A stretch of 64,000 bases of DNA from an uncultured Clostridia bacterium (GTDB lineage Bacteria > Bacillota > Clostridia > Lachnospirales > Anaerotignaceae), in NCBI GenBank assembly GCA_902477755.1, contig CABSIK010000008.1, forward strand, positions 1 to 64,000, read 5' to 3'. The number at the start of each line of letters is the position of its first letter. Positions within the stretch are counted from its first letter, which is position 1. A program made the translations under genes and the position numbers. The notes under the pieces are model-generated. The model made no database searches. It saw only the letters and a list, made by a program, of their open reading frames with translations, and was not told the origin of the DNA. This document shows, piece after piece, positions 1-8,576 of this stretch.

Positions 1-13
1 AGCGGCGAGTGAT

Positions 14-304
14 ATCTTATCACTCTTTCATTTTTCTGTCAAGTTCTTTTTTCTGAACAATTTCTTTTCAGAGAGAAGATCTTGTCTGCCAAGTTTTGAC
101 AGCGAAAAATATTTTATCAGAAAGCTTTTCGCTTGTCAAGAACTTTTTTATTTTTTCTTTGCTGCTTTCTCTGTGTTTCAGCAGCGAATAGTATGTTACC
201 ACATCGTTTCTGATCTGTCAACAACTATTTTCATTTTTTTTAGAACTTTTTCGCTGTGCTCCGACAGCGAAGTATATATTACCATCGACTTCGGCTTCTG
301 TCAA
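14..304 (-). promoter_or_regulatory. Four tandem strong promoters, rRNA-operon type
   Basis: Read on the minus strand, four -35 boxes TTGACA (299-304, 216-221, 134-139, 37-42) are each followed after exactly 17 bases by a -10 box: TAATAT (276-281), TAACAT (193-198), TAAAAT (111-116) and TAAGAT (14-19). The units recur every 82-97 bp and share the motif CGCTG just after each -10. Multiple perfect-spacer promoters in series are typical of rRNA (sometimes tRNA) operons in Firmicutes. The last start site would lie near position 7, so the transcribed operon lies left of the window. That it is rrn is inference. Confidence 0.85.
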
Positions 305-336
305 CCATATTTTTTGTTCTTTTGGAAGTACATTTA

Positions 337-1089
337 TTATTTTTCTTCATTGCGAATAAAAACAAATGTATCTTCCTTCGAATATTCTTCTGAATACCGA
401 AAATTCAGCCGATCAAAGTGCTTTACTTCTTCTATATCCTCTATTTCCTTCTCTGCCAGATAACGCACCATCTCTCCCCGTGCCATTTTGCAAAGTGTTC
501 CTTTTTCCTTTACTTTTCCATCCTTTTCTTCCCCAAAAACAAAATCGACCCATTGAACAGAATCATACAAATGCTTTGAAACAGCCTGACTGTATTCCTT
601 GGAAGCCAAATTCAAAATACAATCTGTTTCTGTTTGTAACGATTCTGCCAGCGAACTGCCCCAAAAGTCATAGAGGTCCTTCTTTCCATTGATAGAAAGC
701 CTTGCCTGCATTTCTAAACGATACGGCGTTACACCATCAAATGGACGCAAAATTCCATAGAAACCAGACAGAATGCGAAGATGCTTCTGAATATAGTCAA
801 ACTCTGTTTCTGTAAATACACCCGGTGCCATATACTGAAATTGAATCCCCTCATAAGCCAGAATCGCAGGTGTCAATCCATGATATAAATCCATATTACG
901 CAGACGTTCCACATTCAACGCCGCAATGTTGTCATTGCACTTCCATATTTTCTGCAGCACATCAGATGGCATAGACTGCAATAGTTGATAAATTTGTTCT
1001 GTTTTGTTTAAAAATAACGGCAGATCTCGCCATAACAAACTATCCGTTTCTACACGCATTTTCTTTGTTGGGGATATAATGATTTTCAT
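337..1089 (-). CDS. yaaA: YaaA/UPF0246 family peroxide-stress protein
   Basis: The 250-residue protein opens with the family hallmark MKIIISPTKKM and has the usual family length. In E. coli YaaA limits free intracellular iron and so protects DNA and proteins from Fenton damage during peroxide stress. GGAGATTATTT precedes the ATG. The gene starts 30 bp after bcp ends on the same strand, so the two probably form a peroxide-defence pair. Its stop is only 33 bp from the first promoter of the tandem array, and I see no clear terminator between them. Family assignment is firm; the role here is by analogy. Confidence 0.93.
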   Translation of the reverse strand: MKIIISPTKKMRVETDSLLWRDLPLFLNKTEQIYQLLQSMPSDVLQKIWKCNDNIAALNVERLRNMDLYHGLTPAILAYEGIQFQYMAPGVFTETEFDYIQKHLRILSGFYGILRPFDGVTPYRLEMQARLSINGKKDLYDFWGSSLAESLQTETDCILNLASKEYSQAVSKHLYDSVQWVDFVFGEEKDGKVKEKGTLCKMARGEMVRYLAEKEIEDIEEVKHFDRLNFRYSEEYSKEDTFVFIRNEEK

Positions 1090-1119
1090 AAATAATCTCC
1101 ATTTCTTGCTTGTTTTACA

Positions 1120-1590
1120 TTAATGCTCTGTTTCTCCAGCCAGATAGGATAAAATTTCTGATGCATTGGTATCTGGTTTTACCTTTGGCATTACTTTTTC
1201 AATAACACCCTGTTCATCAATGATGTATGTTGTACGCACAACGCCCATGCTTACCTTACCATACAATTTCTTTTCTTTCCAGACGTCATAAGCCTGAATA
1301 GCTTCCAATTCTGGGTCAGACAGCAAAATAAAAGGGAGCTGATGTTTCTCCGCAAATTTTACATGGGATGCCACAGAGTCCTTACTGATACCAATAACAA
1401 CCACGTCTTTTTCGCGAAATGCATCATAACTCTGCGCAAAGGCACATGCCTGCTTGGTGCATCCTGGTGTATTATCTCTGGGATAAAAATATAATACAAC
1501 TTTCTTTCCTAAAAACTGGGACAGAGAAACCTGTTCTCCATTTTTATCTAATAAAGTAAAATCCGGTGCTTTCATTCCTATTTCCAACAT
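1120..1590 (-). CDS. bcp: Thioredoxin-dependent peroxiredoxin, Bcp/PrxQ family
   Basis: This 156-residue cytosolic peroxidase reduces H2O2 and organic hydroperoxides using thioredoxin. The motif YPRDNTPGCTKQAC contains the peroxidatic Cys44 and a resolving Cys49 five residues later, the Bcp/PrxQ arrangement. The start is the ATG at 1590, preceded by AAGGAG. An upstream in-frame extension to 1659 is basic, lacks a ribosome site and is not part of the fold. The gene lies just upstream of yaaA, and a terminator separates it from lplA. Confidence 0.94.
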   Translation of the reverse strand: MLEIGMKAPDFTLLDKNGEQVSLSQFLGKKVVLYFYPRDNTPGCTKQACAFAQSYDAFREKDVVVIGISKDSVASHVKFAEKHQLPFILLSDPELEAIQAYDVWKEKKLYGKVSMGVVRTTYIIDEQGVIEKVMPKVKPDTNASEILSYLAGETEH

Positions 1591-1678
1591 CAAAATCCAC
1601 TCCTTTTCTACTATTATATTTATTTTTCTTATTATAGCTTTTTTCTTTCTCTCAAGCAAACAAGTTTTTCATTCCAAT

Positions 1679-1718
1679 AAAAAAGACCTTCATATTCTCA
1701 TGAAATGAAAGTCTTTTT
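1679..1718 (-). terminator. Rho-independent terminator after lplA
   Basis: AAAAGAC (1681-1687) pairs with GTCTTTT (1711-1717), extended inward with one mismatch to an ATGAAAG-type arm, and a T run follows on the minus strand. It closes the dehydrogenase complex operon. Confidence 0.7.
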
Positions 1719-1737
1719 GTAAATTCCTATACTGTTT

Positions 1738-2727
1738 TTAATACAAAAGCAGCTCTAAAAACTGTTCATCCTGCAAATGACAGAAATAATCAGAAATACA
1801 CAAAGGCTGCAACGCCCCCCTCAATGCTTCTTCTGTCAATTTTACCCCCAGCAAATGCTGACGCAATTGCTCCTTATCACCATTACCGAAATAATCTCCA
1901 AAGACATCAAAAGCAGTGATGATACCTTTTTCTACATTCATATGGACTTCCAGCTTGCCGCATCCATCAAATCTGCGTTCTTTTACAATGGCATAGGCAG
2001 GTGAATTTCCATAATTCCATTCCCATGTATCATACCGTTCTTTTTGTATCTGCCGTACCCGTTCCAGATCCGCTTCTGTTAAGGTATAAAAATCCATAGG
2101 TGTTTCTGCCGCCATATCCTGTAAGAGCATTTCCCAGAATTCTCCGATGGGCACATCCTTTTCCATGTAATTTCTTACATTTGTCACACGACTGCGGACA
2201 GACTGAACGCCTTTGGATACGATTTTATCGGCAGAAACCTGAAGGGCGTGAGAAACGGTTTCCAGATCACTGTCATATAATATAGTTCCGTGGTGCATAA
2301 CTCTCCCCTGTTTTGCATACTGAGAGTTACCCGAAAACTTTTTGCCGTCAATGGTCATGTCATTTCTGCCATTGATTTCTGCTTTTACACCGAAGTGACC
2401 CAATGCCTTTACAATAGGACGGCAGAAAGAACCAAAGTCAAACTGTTCCAGTCCATTTTCAGAAACAATAAACGTAAAATTCAGGTTACCCAAGTCATGA
2501 TATACAGCACCGCCGCCGGACAAGCGTCTGACTACGGAAATGTTATGTTCTTTTACATATGTGCTGTTGATTTCCCGAACTGTATTCTGATGTTTCCCAA
2601 TGATGATGGCATTATCATTCTGCCACAGCATGAAGTATTCCTGACTGCGGTCCATTTCATCAAAAACATATTGCTCCAATGCTAAATTGAAATGTGGATC
2701 TGTAGATGGACTTTTGATATAGATCAT
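1738..2727 (-). CDS. lplA: Lipoate-protein ligase A
   Basis: The 329-residue cytosolic enzyme activates lipoate with ATP and transfers it to the lysine of lipoyl domains. The family motif RRLSGGGAVYHD is near residue 68, followed by GKKFSGNSQY with the catalytic-type lysine, and a C-terminal accessory domain completes a full-length bacterial LplA. The ATG follows GAGGAGG. It is the last gene of the operon encoding two lipoyl-domain proteins (E2 and E3), which are its expected substrates. This suggests that lipoate is salvaged rather than synthesised for this complex. Confidence 0.95.
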   Translation of the reverse strand: MIYIKSPSTDPHFNLALEQYVFDEMDRSQEYFMLWQNDNAIIIGKHQNTVREINSTYVKEHNISVVRRLSGGGAVYHDLGNLNFTFIVSENGLEQFDFGSFCRPIVKALGHFGVKAEINGRNDMTIDGKKFSGNSQYAKQGRVMHHGTILYDSDLETVSHALQVSADKIVSKGVQSVRSRVTNVRNYMEKDVPIGEFWEMLLQDMAAETPMDFYTLTEADLERVRQIQKERYDTWEWNYGNSPAYAIVKERRFDGCGKLEVHMNVEKGIITAFDVFGDYFGNGDKEQLRQHLLGVKLTEEALRGALQPLCISDYFCHLQDEQFLELLLY

Positions 2728-2740
2728 CTCTTTGCCTCCT

Positions 2741-2773
2741 CGTTGTCTGCCGAAACACTGCCGGCAGACAACG
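2741..2773 (-). promoter_or_regulatory. Perfect 12-bp hairpin abutting the lplA ribosome site
   Basis: CGTTGTCTGCCG (2741-2752) is the exact inverted complement of 2762-2773, with a nine-base loop. On the transcript the hairpin ends immediately before the GAGGAGG of lplA, and no T run follows. It may be an RNA-processing or stabilising element, or a translation control for the last gene. Only the structure is seen; its role is inference. Confidence 0.6.
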
Positions 2774-2801
2774 AGCCGGCATGGATTTCGTCAGAAATTA
2801 C

Positions 2802-4526
2802 TTATTTATTAGGAATATGGATTGCACGTTTGGTTGCTGCCAGTGCCGCTTCTCTCACTGCTTCTGTTACTGTGGGATGTGCGTGGATAGTAGCGTAGAT
2901 TTCGTCTACAGTAGCTTCCATGCCAATGGCAAGAGCGCATTCTCCGATCAGGTCAGTTGCTCTGGGACCCAAAATATGTACACCAAGCACTTCGCCGTAT
3001 TCTTTGCCGATGATGAACTTGATCATGCCTTCGCCGCCGTTCATAATCAGAGCTTTGCCGTTTGCCATGAGAGGGAATTTCCCTACCTGATAAGGAATGC
3101 CTTCTTCTTTGGCCTTTTCTTCTGTCAAACCAACGCCAGCAAATTCAGGATCTGTATATACACAGGAAGGATTTGTTTTGCCGTCATATACAGCAGTTTC
3201 TCCCAATGCGTTTTCTGCGGCAACTTCACCCTGTGCAGATGCCACATGTGCCAGCATTACTTTGCCAAGGCAGTCACCGATGGCATAAATGTTGGGTACA
3301 TTGGTTTCCATTTTATCGTTTACAGTAATACGTCCTCTGTCATGGGCAATACCAACCTTGTCCAGACCCAATGCTTCTGTGTCTGTTCTGCGGCCTACTG
3401 CAACCAGCACTTTTTCCGCTTCGTAAGATTCTACTTTGCCGCCGACTTCCACCTGTACTTTGGCTCCAACAGCAGATGCCTCAACGGACTGTACCTTCGC
3501 TTCTGTCAGAATGGTTACACCGGAAGCTTCCATTTTCTTCCGCAGCATAGCTGTCAGTTCTCCGTCCATCATAGGCAACAGTTTGGGCATTGCTTCGACT
3601 ACTGTTACCTTTGCGCCAAAACGGCTGTATGCTGTTGCCAGTTCCATACCGATAACGCCGCCGCCAATGACCAGCAGTGTTTCAGGAACATGGTCAAATG
3701 CCAGAGCGCCTGTAGAATCCACACAAGCCGCATTTTCCTTCACACCAGGAATAGGCGGAACCGCAGGAACAGAACCTGTTGCCAAAATCACTTTATCAAA
3801 AGGAACATTTTCTTTTGTACCATCTTTTTTTAGAACTTCCAGTGCTGTTTTAGATGCAAAAGATGCTGTACCTTCGATGACACGAATCTTATTCGCTTTC
3901 ATCAAGCCTGTAACACCGTTTACCAGCTGGTTTGTTACTGCTTCTTTTCTGGACTGTACTGCCTTCCAGTCAATACCATTGACAGATACCTGAATACCCA
4001 GATTGTCCATGTGTTTTGCTTCTGTCAGTGCTTCTGCCGCGTGGAGCAGCACTTTCGTAGGGATACAGCCTACATTCAGGCATGTACCACCCAGTTTATT
4101 CTTTTCAATCAATGTGACTTTACCGCCAAGCTGTGCTGCACGAATAGCCGCCACATAACCGCCAGGGCCACCGCCCACAACTACAACAGAAGTATCTGCT
4201 GCTTTCTTTTCTGCCGCAGTTGCTGCGGCAGGTGTGGGTGCAGGTGTAGGAGCCGCAGTCGGTGCAGAAGCCTGTCCAACCTGTTCACCAGCCTCACCAA
4301 TATAGCCCAGCAAACCTTTTACAGGAACATCTTCCCCTTCTTCTGCAACAATTTTCAGCAGAATACCGTCTGCTTCACTTTCAATTTCACTTGTCAGCTT
4401 ATCTGTTGTGATTTCCAGCAGCACATCGCCTTTTTTTACGGAATCCCCTTCCTGTTTCAGCCATTTAGCAACAGTGCCTTCTTCCATGGTCAGACCCAGT
4501 TGGGGCATTTTGATTTCAAAAGCCAT
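2802..4526 (-). CDS. lpdA: Dihydrolipoyl dehydrogenase (E3) with N-terminal lipoyl domain
   Basis: The 574-residue flavoprotein reoxidises dihydrolipoamide with NAD+. Residues 1-80 are a lipoyl domain with the modifiable Lys43 in TTDKLTSE. An Ala/Pro/Thr linker (about 85-112) joins the E3 core: FAD motif GGGPGGYVAA near 117, redox disulfide GGTCLNVGCIPT, NAD motif IGGGVIGME, and C-terminal HAHPTVTEA with the catalytic His-Glu pair. The lipoyl domain is almost identical to that of the adjacent E2. AGGAGGAAGGACT precedes the ATG. Fusion of a lipoyl domain to E3 is known in some Gram-positive PDH and acetoin complexes. Confidence 0.96.
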   Translation of the reverse strand: MAFEIKMPQLGLTMEEGTVAKWLKQEGDSVKKGDVLLEITTDKLTSEIESEADGILLKIVAEEGEDVPVKGLLGYIGEAGEQVGQASAPTAAPTPAPTPAAATAAEKKAADTSVVVVGGGPGGYVAAIRAAQLGGKVTLIEKNKLGGTCLNVGCIPTKVLLHAAEALTEAKHMDNLGIQVSVNGIDWKAVQSRKEAVTNQLVNGVTGLMKANKIRVIEGTASFASKTALEVLKKDGTKENVPFDKVILATGSVPAVPPIPGVKENAACVDSTGALAFDHVPETLLVIGGGVIGMELATAYSRFGAKVTVVEAMPKLLPMMDGELTAMLRKKMEASGVTILTEAKVQSVEASAVGAKVQVEVGGKVESYEAEKVLVAVGRRTDTEALGLDKVGIAHDRGRITVNDKMETNVPNIYAIGDCLGKVMLAHVASAQGEVAAENALGETAVYDGKTNPSCVYTDPEFAGVGLTEEKAKEEGIPYQVGKFPLMANGKALIMNGGEGMIKFIIGKEYGEVLGVHILGPRATDLIGECALAIGMEATVDEIYATIHAHPTVTEAVREAALAATKRAIHIPNK

Positions 4527-4634
4527 AGTCCTTCCTCCTAAATTTTCTGTTCCAGTTTTTCTTTTTCTGAGAGGGTAATCTTTTGTATATTTTCTTTTTC
4601 TGCACTTTTTCTTTTGTATAACTATATCAAACCA

Positions 4635-5888
4635 TTACAGTAAAATTCTCATAGGATCTTCCAGCAATTCTTTGATTGCCAGTTCAAATTTTGCTGCCAC
4701 TGCACCGTCGATCAGGCGATGGTCAAAGGTAAAGGAAATCCGCATAACCTGTTTTTTGAAGATTTTGCCTTCCTCATCCATATCCAATTCGTCCTGTACG
4801 GCACAAACACCCAAGATGCCTGCGTCAGGCTGGTTGATGATGGGATCGAAGGTTTCCACACCAAACATACCCAGATTGGAGATGGTGAATGTAGAACCTT
4901 TGTATTCATCCATAGCCAGTTTATTTTCTCTTGCACGAACTGCCAAATCTTTTGCAGTTGCAGAAATCTGGCTCAGGCTCAGTTTATCTGCATCACGGAT
5001 AACAGGTACGATCAGACCATCATCCAGCGCAACGGCCATACCCAGATTTACATGGGCGCGTTTGATGATCTGGTTGCCATCGATGCTTACCAGAATATGA
5101 GGATTTGCACGCAGCGCATTGGCAACAGCTTTCAGAATGAAATCGTTCATAGAGAATTTCTGACCACTGGTTTCGTTGATCTGTTTGCGGAATGCTACCA
5201 GTTTTGTTACATCGATCTTTACATTCTGCGTAACAGTAGGGATTTCTCTTGCAGATTTTGCCATACGTTCTGCAACGACTTTGCGCATACCTGCCAGTTT
5301 TACAACTTCGTCGCCATCCATCAGTTCCAGTTCGCCGCTCTTTGCTGCTGGTGCTGCCGCAGGTGTTTCTGCAGGCGCTGCTGCAACAGGTGCAGGCTGC
5401 TGTTTTGCTGCTTCTGCCGCTGCCAGAATATCTTTCTGTACAATACGACCGCTGGGACCACTGCCTGCCAGATTCTGATAATCTACACCCAGTTTCGCTG
5501 CTGTTTTTCTTGCCAGAGGAGAAATGCGGATTCTGCTGCCATCTGCTTTTGCCGCAGGTGCGGGTGCAGGTGCAGCAGCAGGAGCTTCCGCCGGTGCAGG
5601 TGCAGCAGCTGGTGCAGCCGCAGCCGGTGCGTCACCGCCTACACTTTCTCCTGCCTCGCCGATATAACCCAGAAGACCTTTTACAGGTACATCTTCGCCT
5701 TCTTTTGCTACAATTTTCAGCAGAATGCCATCTGCTTCACTTTCAATTTCACTTGTCAATTTATCTGTTGTAATTTCCAGAAGCACATCGCCTTTTGCTA
5801 CGGTGTCGCCTTCCTGTTTCAGCCACTGGGCAACAGTACCTTCTTCCATGGTCAGACCCAGCTGAGGCATTTTAATTTCAAAAGCCAT
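4635..5888 (-). CDS. Dihydrolipoamide acyltransferase (E2) of a 2-oxoacid/acetoin dehydrogenase complex
   Basis: The 417-residue core protein has one lipoyl domain (1-80, Lys43 in TTDKLTSE), an Ala/Pro-rich linker, a peripheral-subunit-binding domain (about 120-155, RISPLARKTAAKLG) and an acyltransferase domain ending with DHRLIDGA, which carries the catalytic His and Asp. It transfers the acyl group from lipoamide to CoA and scaffolds E1 and E3. AAGGAGGGAC precedes the ATG. It lies between E1 beta and E3 in one operon. The acyl group (acetyl or other) cannot be read from the sequence. Confidence 0.94.
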   Translation of the reverse strand: MAFEIKMPQLGLTMEEGTVAQWLKQEGDTVAKGDVLLEITTDKLTSEIESEADGILLKIVAKEGEDVPVKGLLGYIGEAGESVGGDAPAAAAPAAAPAPAEAPAAAPAPAPAAKADGSRIRISPLARKTAAKLGVDYQNLAGSGPSGRIVQKDILAAAEAAKQQPAPVAAAPAETPAAAPAAKSGELELMDGDEVVKLAGMRKVVAERMAKSAREIPTVTQNVKIDVTKLVAFRKQINETSGQKFSMNDFILKAVANALRANPHILVSIDGNQIIKRAHVNLGMAVALDDGLIVPVIRDADKLSLSQISATAKDLAVRARENKLAMDEYKGSTFTISNLGMFGVETFDPIINQPDAGILGVCAVQDELDMDEEGKIFKKQVMRISFTFDHRLIDGAVAAKFELAIKELLEDPMRILL

Positions 5889-5900
5889 GTCCCTTCCTCC

Positions 5901-6881
5901 TTATCTGTTCAGTACTTTTTTCACAGCAGCTACGATGTTTTCAGGATGTGGGAAGTTTTCATCTTCCAGTGTAGGGCTGAAAGGAGAAACGATATTCAGA
6001 CCGCAAACACGTTCCACAGGTGCATCCAGTTCATCAAAAAGTTCTTCTGCAATCTGTGCAGAAATTTCTGCTGCATAGCTGCCGCGTTTTACTTCTTCAG
6101 AAACGACGATTACATTATGTGTTTTGCTTACAGACGCAACGATTGCATCCCAATCCAGAGGAACCAGTGTGCGCAGATCCAGAACTTCTGCCTGAATACC
6201 TTCTGCTGCCAGTGTTTCTGCTGCTTCCAGTGCAAAATAAACTTCTCTGCTCCAAGTGATGATAGTAATGTCGCTGCCTTCCCGTTTCACATCTGCAACA
6301 CCCAGAGGAATGGTGTATTCTTCTTCGGGAATCTGTTCTTTTTTCGCATACAGCAGTTTATGTTCCATGCAGATAACAGGGTCATCATCGCGGATAGCGG
6401 ATTTCAGCAGACCTTTTGCATCTTTTGCAGTGGAAGGTGCGATAACTTTCAGACCGGGTGTATGGCAGAACATATTTTCCAGGCACTGGGAATGCTGACC
6501 AGCATTTCTTCTGCCGGCACCCATAGGCAGACGCAGTACCATAGGCACAGTTGCCTGACCACCTGTCATATATCTCATTTTTGCTGCCTGGTTCAGAATA
6601 GGGTCAGCAGCAACAGTAATGAAGTCATCATACATGAGTTCTACTACAGGACGGATGCCGCGCATTGCTGCACCAACAGCCATACCACAGAAACCGGATT
6701 CGGAAATAGGTGTATCAATAACACGGTTTTCACCAAATTCCTGCTGGAAACCAACAGTGATGCCGAATACGTTCCCCATTTTACCCATATCTTCGCCCAT
6801 GATGATTACATTGGGATCTCTCAACATTTCTTCATGCATCGCTTCGCCGATGGCTTTGCTGATACTGATTTTTTTGCTCAT
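5901..6881 (-). CDS. Thiamine-dependent dehydrogenase E1 component, beta subunit
   Basis: The 326-residue transketolase-like beta subunit begins with SKKISISKAIGEAMHEEM and includes IMGEDMGKMGNVFG, the family's conserved E-D region, and the C-terminal transketolase domain (VVVSEEVKRGSYAAEISA). It pairs with E1 alpha to decarboxylate a 2-oxo acid or cleave acetoin on thiamine diphosphate. Its ATG overlaps the E1 alpha stop as ATGA, implying translational coupling. AAAGGAG lies nine bases upstream. Similarity of the pair to acetoin dehydrogenase AcoAB is a general impression; pyruvate is an equally possible substrate. Confidence 0.93.
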   Translation of the reverse strand: MSKKISISKAIGEAMHEEMLRDPNVIIMGEDMGKMGNVFGITVGFQQEFGENRVIDTPISESGFCGMAVGAAMRGIRPVVELMYDDFITVAADPILNQAAKMRYMTGGQATVPMVLRLPMGAGRRNAGQHSQCLENMFCHTPGLKVIAPSTAKDAKGLLKSAIRDDDPVICMEHKLLYAKKEQIPEEEYTIPLGVADVKREGSDITIITWSREVYFALEAAETLAAEGIQAEVLDLRTLVPLDWDAIVASVSKTHNVIVVSEEVKRGSYAAEISAQIAEELFDELDAPVERVCGLNIVSPFSPTLEDENFPHPENIVAAVKKVLNR

Positions 6882-7876
6882 CTTACGACACTCCTTTCGT
6901 TATCAGAAGAATATACATCGGTAGTTGCTTCCGCAGGGTTAGGGTAAGCAGACGCATCTGCAAATGCATATGCTGCTTCCATTTCTTCCTGAACAGCGGC
7001 TTCAACTGCCTGCAGTTCTTCTTCTGTTGCTGTACCGTTTTCCAGCAGGCGTTTTCTCATGTTGGGAATTGCATCTTTTTCATGAGCTTCTTCCAAATAT
7101 TCAGCCGGACGATAGTTTGCAGGATCACCGCAGTAATGTCCCTGATGACGGAATGTCATGCATTCTACGATAGAAGGGCCATTGCCTTCTCTTGCGTAAT
7201 CCACAGCTTTTTTCACTGCTTCATATACCACAACGGGATCGTTGCCGTCTACAGTTTTGCCAGGGATATCATAAGCCTTTGCACGAACGGCAATGGTATC
7301 TGTATTGGTTACACTATGGATGTTAACGGATACACCGTAATTATTATTTTCACAAAGGAATACAACGGGCAGTTTCCATGCAGCCGCCATATTAACTGCT
7401 TCGTGGAATGTACCCTGGTTGGAAGCACTGTCACCAAAGAAGCACAGAGTTACATGTTTGTCACCATAAATTTTGGAAGCCAGCGCAGAACCTGCCGCAA
7501 TGGGAATGCCGGCACCAACAATACCGTTTGCACCCAAGCTGTGCAGACCAGCTACATCCGCAATATGCATGGAGCCGCCTTTACCTTTGCAGTAGCCAGT
7601 TTCTTTCCCAAACAATTCTGCCAGCATTTTATCCAGAGAAGCACCTTTTGCGATGCAATGGCCATGGCCTCTGTGGGTAGATGTCATATAGTCTTCTGCT
7701 TCCAATGCCATGCAGGCACCTGTTGCAACAGCTTCCTGACCGATACACAGGTGGATATTCCCTGCCAGCATACCTTTTGTAAAGCATTCCGCTGCTTTTG
7801 TTTCAAAAGCACGAATACGCAGCATTGTCTGATACATATTCATCAGCATTTCTTTTGGATATTTTTTCGCACTCAC
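6878..7876 (-). CDS. Thiamine-dependent dehydrogenase E1 component, alpha subunit
   Basis: The 332-residue protein has the alpha-subunit pattern: RIRAFE near the N terminus, HLCIGQEAVATGA, THRGHGHCIAKG, and the thiamine-diphosphate/Mg site GDSASNQGTFHEAVNMAA followed by ENNNYG. It starts with GTG, behind an AAAGGTG ribosome site. The C-terminal FRHQGHYCGDP corresponds to the family's R-GH-D loop region, which usually reads R-GHS-D. The protein cleaves its substrate with E1 beta. Context with a TRAP importer and an SDR enzyme under a common operator favours a catabolic complex (acetoin or 2-oxo acid) over a purely housekeeping PDH. Confidence 0.93.
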   Translation of the reverse strand: MSAKKYPKEMLMNMYQTMLRIRAFETKAAECFTKGMLAGNIHLCIGQEAVATGACMALEAEDYMTSTHRGHGHCIAKGASLDKMLAELFGKETGYCKGKGGSMHIADVAGLHSLGANGIVGAGIPIAAGSALASKIYGDKHVTLCFFGDSASNQGTFHEAVNMAAAWKLPVVFLCENNNYGVSVNIHSVTNTDTIAVRAKAYDIPGKTVDGNDPVVVYEAVKKAVDYAREGNGPSIVECMTFRHQGHYCGDPANYRPAEYLEEAHEKDAIPNMRKRLLENGTATEEELQAVEAAVQEEMEAAYAFADASAYPNPAEATTDVYSSDNERSVVR

Positions 7877-7905
7877 GTTTTCTTCACACCTTTCATTGAT
7901 TCCTT

Positions 7906-8379
7906 TTATAACTGTTTGGGAGCAAACAGTGGTACCTCAAGAGCTTCATCATAACCTCTGCCCATATCAATGCCTTCTACTTCTCCCAAAATCATATCAA
8001 CTGTCAATAAAACTTTGTTGCCCTCGATCAAGTGACCGCCATGAGCATTGCCGTATCTGTCGCTCAAAGAAATATGTACATGCAGCAGCACATTTCCTTC
8101 TGTATCATGGCAGATCATACCAGATGCATTGGTCAGTTCAATGGGGCCTTTCAGCGTTACAGGTTCACTGTAGCCATAGCCAGCCTTTTTATGCGGAAGT
8201 TCCACCGGGTTGTAAAACGCCGCACCATCCAAACTGCCGATGGCACTGAGAATCAGTCCGTTTTTGAGATTCTTTTCCCTGCAAAGCTGTTCCAGAGACA
8301 GCAGTACGTCATCTCCAGGATGCAGCCGAACTGCAATGACACGTTTGAGCCCGCCTTCTGCGATTTCAAATTCTTTCAC
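7906..8379 (-). CDS. PPC-domain (DUF296) protein
   Basis: The 157-residue protein matches the plant-and-prokaryote-conserved PPC/DUF296 fold: RLHPGDDVLLSLEQLCREKNL, then GLILSAIGSLDGAAFYNP, and conserved histidines in HVHISLSD and GNAHGGHLIEG. No AT-hook is present. Bacterial PPC proteins form trimers with unknown function. GTG is the start, behind AGGAGG. It is the first gene of the dehydrogenase complex operon and sits directly behind the shared promoter-operator. A regulatory or small-molecule-binding role in that pathway is possible but unproven. Confidence 0.85.
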   Translation of the reverse strand: MKEFEIAEGGLKRVIAVRLHPGDDVLLSLEQLCREKNLKNGLILSAIGSLDGAAFYNPVELPHKKAGYGYSEPVTLKGPIELTNASGMICHDTEGNVLLHVHISLSDRYGNAHGGHLIEGNKVLLTVDMILGEVEGIDMGRGYDEALEVPLFAPKQL

Positions 8380-8394
8380 TTTATGCGCCTCCTA

Positions 8395-8463
8395 TTTTGA
8401 ATTCATTTTTTATATTTTTGAATTCTTTAATAGTAATTTAGCATTCACATTTCCGTTTGTCAA
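8395..8463 (-). promoter_or_regulatory. Promoter and operator of the dehydrogenase complex operon (GntR-type regulon site 1)
   Basis: On the minus strand TTGACA (8458-8463), 17 bases and TAAATT (8435-8440) form a promoter with an extended TGC. Just after the predicted start site, two GAATTC boxes (8399-8404 and 8420-8425) flank an AT core. The same promoter and box layout occurs in front of the SDR and TRAP operons. A repressor bound here would block the start of transcription. Confidence 0.75.
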
Positions 8464-8576
8464 TAGACTTTGCAAACTTTTCCACAGTTTATGGAAAACC
8501 GTAATTTTCGACAAAAACACATTTTGTGCAGATGTATCAAAAGAAAGACAATTTTACAAAATCCTTGCCCTTCTTT

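Noticed and set aside
4719..6947. Very long plus-strand open frame opposite the E2 and E1 genes
   Set aside because: It is antisense to clearly conserved enzymes, is rich in Cys, His and Phe with no domain, and results from codon bias in the real genes. The same holds for frames at 20819-22621, 26788-28965 and 32963-34450.
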